From positions 1-19,181 of the forward strand of contig DGVW01000087.1 in NCBI GenBank assembly GCA_002396005.1: a stretch of DNA of 19,181 nt, in the 5' to 3' direction. The notes below the pieces were generated by a model. The model was not told where the DNA came from. It ran no database searches and worked only from the letters and a program-made list of their open reading frames with translations. This document shows positions 15,873 to 19,181 of this stretch, in pieces. Every line of letters starts with the position of its first letter. Position 1 is the first letter of the stretch. Origin of the DNA: Oribacterium sp. UBA4274. Lineage in GTDB: Bacteria > Bacillota > Clostridia > Lachnospirales > Lachnospiraceae. A program made the translations under genes and the position numbers.

Positions 15873-15901
15873 ATAATATCAGTACCAAAACTCTATAGCA
15901 A
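15873..15901 (-). promoter_or_regulatory. Promoter of asnA
   Basis: On the minus strand TTGCTA (15901-15896, 4/6), a 17-base spacer and TATTAT (15878-15873, 5/6) with an upstream TG form an extended -10 promoter. The predicted start is near 15866. Confidence 0.7.
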
Positions 15902-15933
15902 GATTAATTTTCACAGGTTTAGTGATATTTTTT

Positions 15934-15964
15934 AAAAAGTGCTTATTATGATGAAACTCACTTT
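15934..15964 (-). terminator. Weak possible terminator after the DUF5131/DUF4186 gene
   Basis: On the minus strand AAAGTG and CACTTT flank a loop of about 18 bases and are followed by further T. The stem is short, so this is a low-confidence call for the end of the upstream cluster. Nothing else was seen in the gap 15902-16027. Confidence 0.25.
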
Positions 15965-16027
15965 CTGCCTGAATATTCTATCGATGTAATAATGATGTAA
16001 GAGCTAATGCTTTTAGACCGAAAACAC

Positions 16028-17086
16028 TCACTGTAAATCAAGGTCTCTATGTATCCATGCCATGATTATATCTACGATTTTGTGCTGCTCTGCTTCAGTA
16101 AGCGGTCTGTGCTTAGGGATGTGATGCCACTTTTTGAGACATCCTCTGCAGCAGCAGGCAGTGGCATGTTGGGCAATGAATACAGGGTGCCCTCTCATGG
16201 GAGTCTGTTTTCCGTCATTTACCGGTTCATCAGGTGCAAGTCTTGCTGCAATAAAGTCGAGGGCATGCTTACGGATAGTGCTATCTCCTTGTGAACGATA
16301 GTAGTCTTTTTCCTGATTGTGAAGATGAAAGCCTGAACGAAACTTGCTTTTGGAAAGTCTGTCAAACAATTTATTACAATAAGTCTCAATCTGTGCTTCA
16401 CTAACTGAGGATAATGATTCTGTTTCGTATGAATCGTACTGTGAAACTGAGTCAGGTTCTGATGAATGAGAATTTATGCAGTCATCAGAATCCACCTCGA
16501 CCTCATAATTGATTCCGGGAATCGCAAGAGTTTCATGAGATGATGGCCGGTCTGTGAAATCTGAATCGGAGGAACCGTCAGTCTCTTCTATTTGGAAATT
16601 CAAGTGAGGAATCTCAAAGGAATTATCGGAAAAACTATCTTTATTTTTCGATTCCTGAGAAGACTCGGAATTGCAGACTGGCGGATTAAAAGCTCTTTTG
16701 ACCGGAAAGTAGTGTACATCTGCTTTTCTCGCCTGAGAGGCCTGGAACCTTTTTTCGATATGATAGGTGTGGCCTTTGAAAAGAAAGTTAGCTCCGGTAC
16801 TTGTGAAATAGAAAGGTATGTCGTATTTGATGCATTGATTCCTTAGATCAAGTACCCATGAGAAATCGAGGATTGATCCATCAGGTTCCGGGTCACCACC
16901 TACACAGAGACAAAGGATCCTTCCAGTGCTGAAATATGAGGTGAGATCAAGCTTTTCCTTTAGAGGAGATGCCACAAGCGCAATGTTATCTCCTGCGGTG
17001 TCATAGGATAGCGCTGAAGTGTTAGAGTCAGCTTCAGCCTGAGTTGAAAAACTAATGGTTGATGATGCTTGAAGCTTGTTTTCCAT
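16028..17086 (-). CDS. Fusion of a truncated DUF5131-like domain with a DUF4186 domain
   Basis: This is a 352-residue soluble protein of unknown function. Residues about 36-127 resemble only the C-terminal part of DUF5131 (phage Gp37/Gp68-like) proteins: VASPLKEKLDL, CVGGDPEPDG, DFSWVLDLRNQC, FYFTSTGANFLFKGHTYHI and QASQARKADVHY. The N-terminal Cys-rich part expected of full DUF5131 proteins is absent, and none is encoded upstream. Residues about 128-230 are a Ser/Asp/Glu-rich, probably disordered linker. Residues about 235-350 match DUF4186: RKHALDFIAARLAPDEPVND, GKQTPMRGHPVFIAQHATA, CCCRGC (311-316) and KWHHIPKHRPLT. The Cys cluster with nearby His residues suggests metal binding. The start has a GGAGG site somewhat far upstream (11 bases). 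It lies 96 bases after the RluA-type gene and may be co-transcribed. Confidence 0.78.
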   Translation of the reverse strand: MENKLQASSTISFSTQAEADSNTSALSYDTAGDNIALVASPLKEKLDLTSYFSTGRILCLCVGGDPEPDGSILDFSWVLDLRNQCIKYDIPFYFTSTGANFLFKGHTYHIEKRFQASQARKADVHYFPVKRAFNPPVCNSESSQESKNKDSFSDNSFEIPHLNFQIEETDGSSDSDFTDRPSSHETLAIPGINYEVEVDSDDCINSHSSEPDSVSQYDSYETESLSSVSEAQIETYCNKLFDRLSKSKFRSGFHLHNQEKDYYRSQGDSTIRKHALDFIAARLAPDEPVNDGKQTPMRGHPVFIAQHATACCCRGCLKKWHHIPKHRPLTEAEQHKIVDIIMAWIHRDLDLQ

Positions 17087-17182
17087 TCTGATGTGTGCCT
17101 CCGGATAATAAAGGATTAGTTGAGGTAATTCTCAAATATAATGTATCTGATATGACTTGATACTCTTTTGAAGCTCTGAATT

Positions 17183-17830
17183 CTATCTTATGGAATTGAA
17201 CATATTCCATGGGATTTCGCTGTCTGGCTGTGCAATGAATTCAACAGCCTTTTTCTGCCATATATCAAAAAACCAAAGTTTATTACAGAAGAGACAGAGA
17301 TTTTTGGCTCTAATTCGTGAACCGTACTTGCCGTCACCTAGAAGCGGCATTCTGCGGCTTGCAAATTGGCAGCGTATCTGATGAAAACGTCCTGTATGAA
17401 GCTCTATGCTTACAAGTGAAATAATATTCCCATCTGCTTCAATTGTTTCCAAAACTTTATAGTCAAGTGATGCTTCTTTGACACCTTTTCTCATGCGCTT
17501 TACCGGAAACATCTTCTGCTTTGATTTGTCCTTATATAGAAGATCGGTGTAAGTTCCGCTTTCAGGATCGGGAGTTCCGGCAACTACTGCAAGATAAGAC
17601 TTTTTCAGCTCATCCTTCTGTATCAGGGAAGTAAGTTCTGCGGCTGCAGCTTTTGTTTTTCCGTACACGATAAGACCGGCTGCAGCTTTATCCAGTCTGT
17701 GTACGCAATAGAAATCAGAGACTTGTTTGCCGGATAGTTCTGATAGTATGTGTGGGATATCATGCTCGGAGTCCTCTCCGGCTGCTTTGTTTATAACAAT
17801 ATAATTATCTGTTTCGTTTGTGATCTTCAT
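17183..17830 (-). CDS. RluA-family pseudouridine synthase
   Basis: This is a 215-residue enzyme predicted to convert uridine to pseudouridine in rRNA or tRNA. The catalytic motif is VHRLDKAAAG with catalytic Asp47; the usual HRLDxxTSG has Ala-Ala in place of Thr-Ser. The later block ELHTGRFHQIRCQFASRRMP, then LLGDGKYG, is typical. The protein is shorter than RluC/RluD (about 300) and lacks an N-terminal S4 domain, like the compact RluA-type or TruC-like members. The ribosome site before the ATG is weak (GCGGG). It lies 44 bases after the 80-residue membrane-protein gene in the same direction. The target RNA position cannot be deduced. Confidence 0.9.
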   Translation of the reverse strand: MKITNETDNYIVINKAAGEDSEHDIPHILSELSGKQVSDFYCVHRLDKAAAGLIVYGKTKAAAAELTSLIQKDELKKSYLAVVAGTPDPESGTYTDLLYKDKSKQKMFPVKRMRKGVKEASLDYKVLETIEADGNIISLVSIELHTGRFHQIRCQFASRRMPLLGDGKYGSRIRAKNLCLFCNKLWFFDIWQKKAVEFIAQPDSEIPWNMFNSIR

Positions 17831-17874
17831 AGCTTACCCGCTTAAATATTTACCGTAGAATTTATACCCCGGAG

Positions 17875-18117
17875 TCAGTCCGCAGAGGTATCGCTTTCAT
17901 CCTGATTTTTGATAGATTCTGCTTTGCAGCTGTGAGTACCGGATGAATGTTTTGTTTCGTTACAGTAGCGGGATAGCCGGCATGCTTTACAACGTGTGCG
18001 TATAACGGTATCCTGCTCCTCGGGTGTGAGCTGATCCATGCGTACACCGTTTTTGAATATGAAAACAGTCATTCCTGCCATGAAAATAATTAACAATATA
18101 GCAATTGGTAAATTCAT
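17875..18117 (-). CDS. Small single-pass membrane protein with a Cys-rich tail
   Basis: This is an 80-residue protein, not recognised as a named family. Residues about 4-22 form one hydrophobic helix (LPIAILLIIFMAGMTVFIF). A charged region follows, then a Cys cluster CKACRLSRYC around residues 43-52 and one more Cys near residue 64. The tail is Ser/Asp/Glu-rich. The Cys pattern (CxxC plus C) suggests a small metal site or disulfides. The start is supported by a strong AAAGGAG site eight bases upstream. It lies 68 bases after pgeF and 44 bases before the RluA-type gene, so it is probably in the same transcript. Confidence 0.75.
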   Translation of the reverse strand: MNLPIAILLIIFMAGMTVFIFKNGVRMDQLTPEEQDTVIRTRCKACRLSRYCNETKHSSGTHSCKAESIKNQDESDTSAD

Positions 18118-18185
18118 ATTGTAATCTCCTTTGCGCTATTTGATGCGAAAGATGTTTAAGCTTTGTTGATGATAAAGAATATAAA

Positions 18186-19058
18186 TCACTTAAGCATGAT
18201 GAAGCCGCCGTTATTACCACGCTGTCCGTGAGTGTAGCGGTGGCTGAACAGAAGCTCCGGATTACAGTTTGTGCATATGTTGGTGATGCATATGTTGTCA
18301 GTATTGGCGCCGGACTCTTCCAGAACAATTTTGTTTGCAGTCCATAAATCCAAATGGAACTTATGCTCTCCGGCAGAATTGATGCCGTCATCTCTGAGTA
18401 TCTCATCTTCGTATCCGGGGAAAGCATGCTTGAACTCTGCTGCAACATCCAAAGATACTTCATAACATGCCTTGCAGATGCTGGGACCTATGGCACAGAT
18501 GAGATCTTCAGGATTGGTTCCGAAGGTTTCTTTCATCTTATCTATGGTGGCTGCACCCATCCTGTGAACAGTGCCTCTCCAACCGGAATGACTTGCGCCT
18601 ATAGCTCTATGAACAGGATCCAGAAAAAGAATCGGCACACAATCTGCAGCAAAAATTCCAAGAACAATGCCCGGCACATCTGTAACAAGACCGTCCACAT
18701 CTGTATAATCCCTGGGAGTCGTGAAGCCTTTTCCTCCATCCTTTTCGGTTACAACTCTTACATTGGTGCTATGAGTCTGGTATGTAAGTGTGAGTTGATC
18801 ATCAGGCACACCAAATAATCTTGCATATCGGTGGAAGTTTTCATATACTGCTCTGTCATCATCGCCTCTGGTAAAACTGAGATTCATAGATGACCATATA
18901 CCATTGCTGACACCTCCGAGTCTGGTTGAAAAAGCATGTGTAGCGATACCGGTTGCTTCAATTTCCGGGAATTGAAGGAATGTAAGGTCAGTCCCGTCAT
19001 CATTTTTTCTGACTTTAATTTTTATAGTTGATTTATTATCGGAATATTTAATCTTCAT
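18186..19058 (-). CDS. pgeF: Peptidoglycan editing factor / multicopper-laccase-fold protein (YfiH, DUF152)
   Basis: This is a 290-residue cytoplasmic metalloenzyme of the YfiH/PgeF family. Members remove wrong amino acids from peptidoglycan precursors, and several have purine-nucleoside activity. The conserved metal and catalytic residues are present: His96 in QTHS, Cys140 in FAADCVP and His157 in SHSGWRG. AIGPSICKACYEV and the terminal SHRYTHGQRGNNGGFIML are also typical. The N-terminus has an extra stretch of about 35 residues before the conserved THAFSTRLGGVS. No good ribosome site precedes the ATG, and the predicted transcription start falls on the A of the ATG, so the mRNA may be leaderless. 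Confidence 0.93.
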   Translation of the reverse strand: MKIKYSDNKSTIKIKVRKNDDGTDLTFLQFPEIEATGIATHAFSTRLGGVSNGIWSSMNLSFTRGDDDRAVYENFHRYARLFGVPDDQLTLTYQTHSTNVRVVTEKDGGKGFTTPRDYTDVDGLVTDVPGIVLGIFAADCVPILFLDPVHRAIGASHSGWRGTVHRMGAATIDKMKETFGTNPEDLICAIGPSICKACYEVSLDVAAEFKHAFPGYEDEILRDDGINSAGEHKFHLDLWTANKIVLEESGANTDNICITNICTNCNPELLFSHRYTHGQRGNNGGFIMLK

Positions 19059-19064
19059 TGCACC

Positions 19065-19093
19065 ATATTATCTGAAAATGTTTAAGACATCAA
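19065..19093 (-). promoter_or_regulatory. Candidate promoter of pgeF
   Basis: On the minus strand TTGATG (19093-19088, 4/6), a 17-base spacer and TAATAT (19070-19065, 4/6) form a moderate SigA-like promoter. The expected start is at about 19058, the first base of pgeF. It sits just after the tRNA terminator, so pgeF needs a promoter here. Confidence 0.45.
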
Positions 19094-19113
19094 TCTAAAT
19101 TCAAGAAATAAAA

Positions 19114-19140
19114 AAGCTTCAGGCCTAATACCTGAAGCTT
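19114..19140 (-). terminator. Intrinsic terminator after the tRNA gene
   Basis: A perfect 10-bp stem (19114-19123 with 19131-19140) with a seven-base loop is followed on the minus strand by TTTTTATTTC. It starts three bases after the tRNA 3' end and closes its transcript. Confidence 0.88.
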
Positions 19141-19142
19141 GA

Positions 19143-19181
19143 TGACGGATCCGGGAATCGAACCCGGGATTCAGCCGTGAG
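19143..19181 (-). tRNA. tRNA-Glu (anticodon CTC), 3' part only
   Basis: The minus strand shows anticodon bases CTC followed by AC, the anticodon-stem strand GGCTG, a short variable loop, a T-arm with stem CCGGG/CCCGG and loop TTCGATT, then the acceptor strand ATCCGTC and discriminator A at 19143. The CTCACGG context resembles TTTCACGG of B. subtilis tRNA-Glu. CCA is not encoded. The 5' part, including base 33 and everything before it, lies outside the window, so the anticodon reading rests on alignment to the standard tRNA-Glu layout. Confidence 0.82.

Noticed and set aside
17987..18463. A 158-codon open frame overlapping pgeF and the small membrane-protein gene
   Set aside because: It overlaps two well-supported genes in another frame and shows no family resemblance or ribosome site.

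Overview
The window looks like chromosomal core sequence from an anaerobic, low-to-moderate GC Gram-positive bacterium of the Clostridia, most likely a Lachnospiraceae member. The basis is the gene content (formate-THF ligase, AsnA, a SpoIIIE/FtsK translocase, an SH3-NlpC/P60 wall hydrolase, a viroplasmin-type RNase HI), strong AGGAGG-type ribosome sites and SigA-like promoters. The genus is inference. No phage, IS element, CRISPR array or rRNA was seen. Coding density is high, and all but two protein genes lie on the minus strand.

Layout from left to right: the 5' part of fhs (cut by the window edge) and a long ftsK/spoIIIE gene (1-3603, minus). A plus-strand regulator with an unusual sensor / GGDEF-like / winged-helix layout follows (3839-5155). 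It meets a membrane-anchored SH3-NlpC/P60 peptidase at a bidirectional terminator. Next is a three-gene ABC importer operon of the ABC_sub_bind type (10003 down to 7140), with its own promoter, a structured 5' leader and a terminator.

The most unusual region is 10283-12846, a two-gene operon of COG0523 (CobW/ZNG1-like) GTPases. The first has the CxCC metal motif plus a large His/Cys-rich insert built from four 48-bp tandem repeats. The second has lost CxCC and appears fused to a DUF1980/TIGR03943-like domain. The operon has a consensus SigA promoter overlapped by a CIRCE-like inverted repeat (the HrcA heat-shock operator) and a possible leader attenuator. This suggests a metal-handling module whose expression is tied to protein stress, a link I do not know to be described.

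The right part holds a HAD phosphatase and a divergent RNase HI, then asnA with its promoter and terminator. A probable minus-strand cluster comes next: pgeF, a small Cys-rich membrane protein, an RluA-type pseudouridine synthase, and a fusion of a truncated DUF5131-like domain with DUF4186. The window ends inside a minus-strand tRNA-Glu gene. Family assignments come from motifs read by eye; none was checked by a database search.
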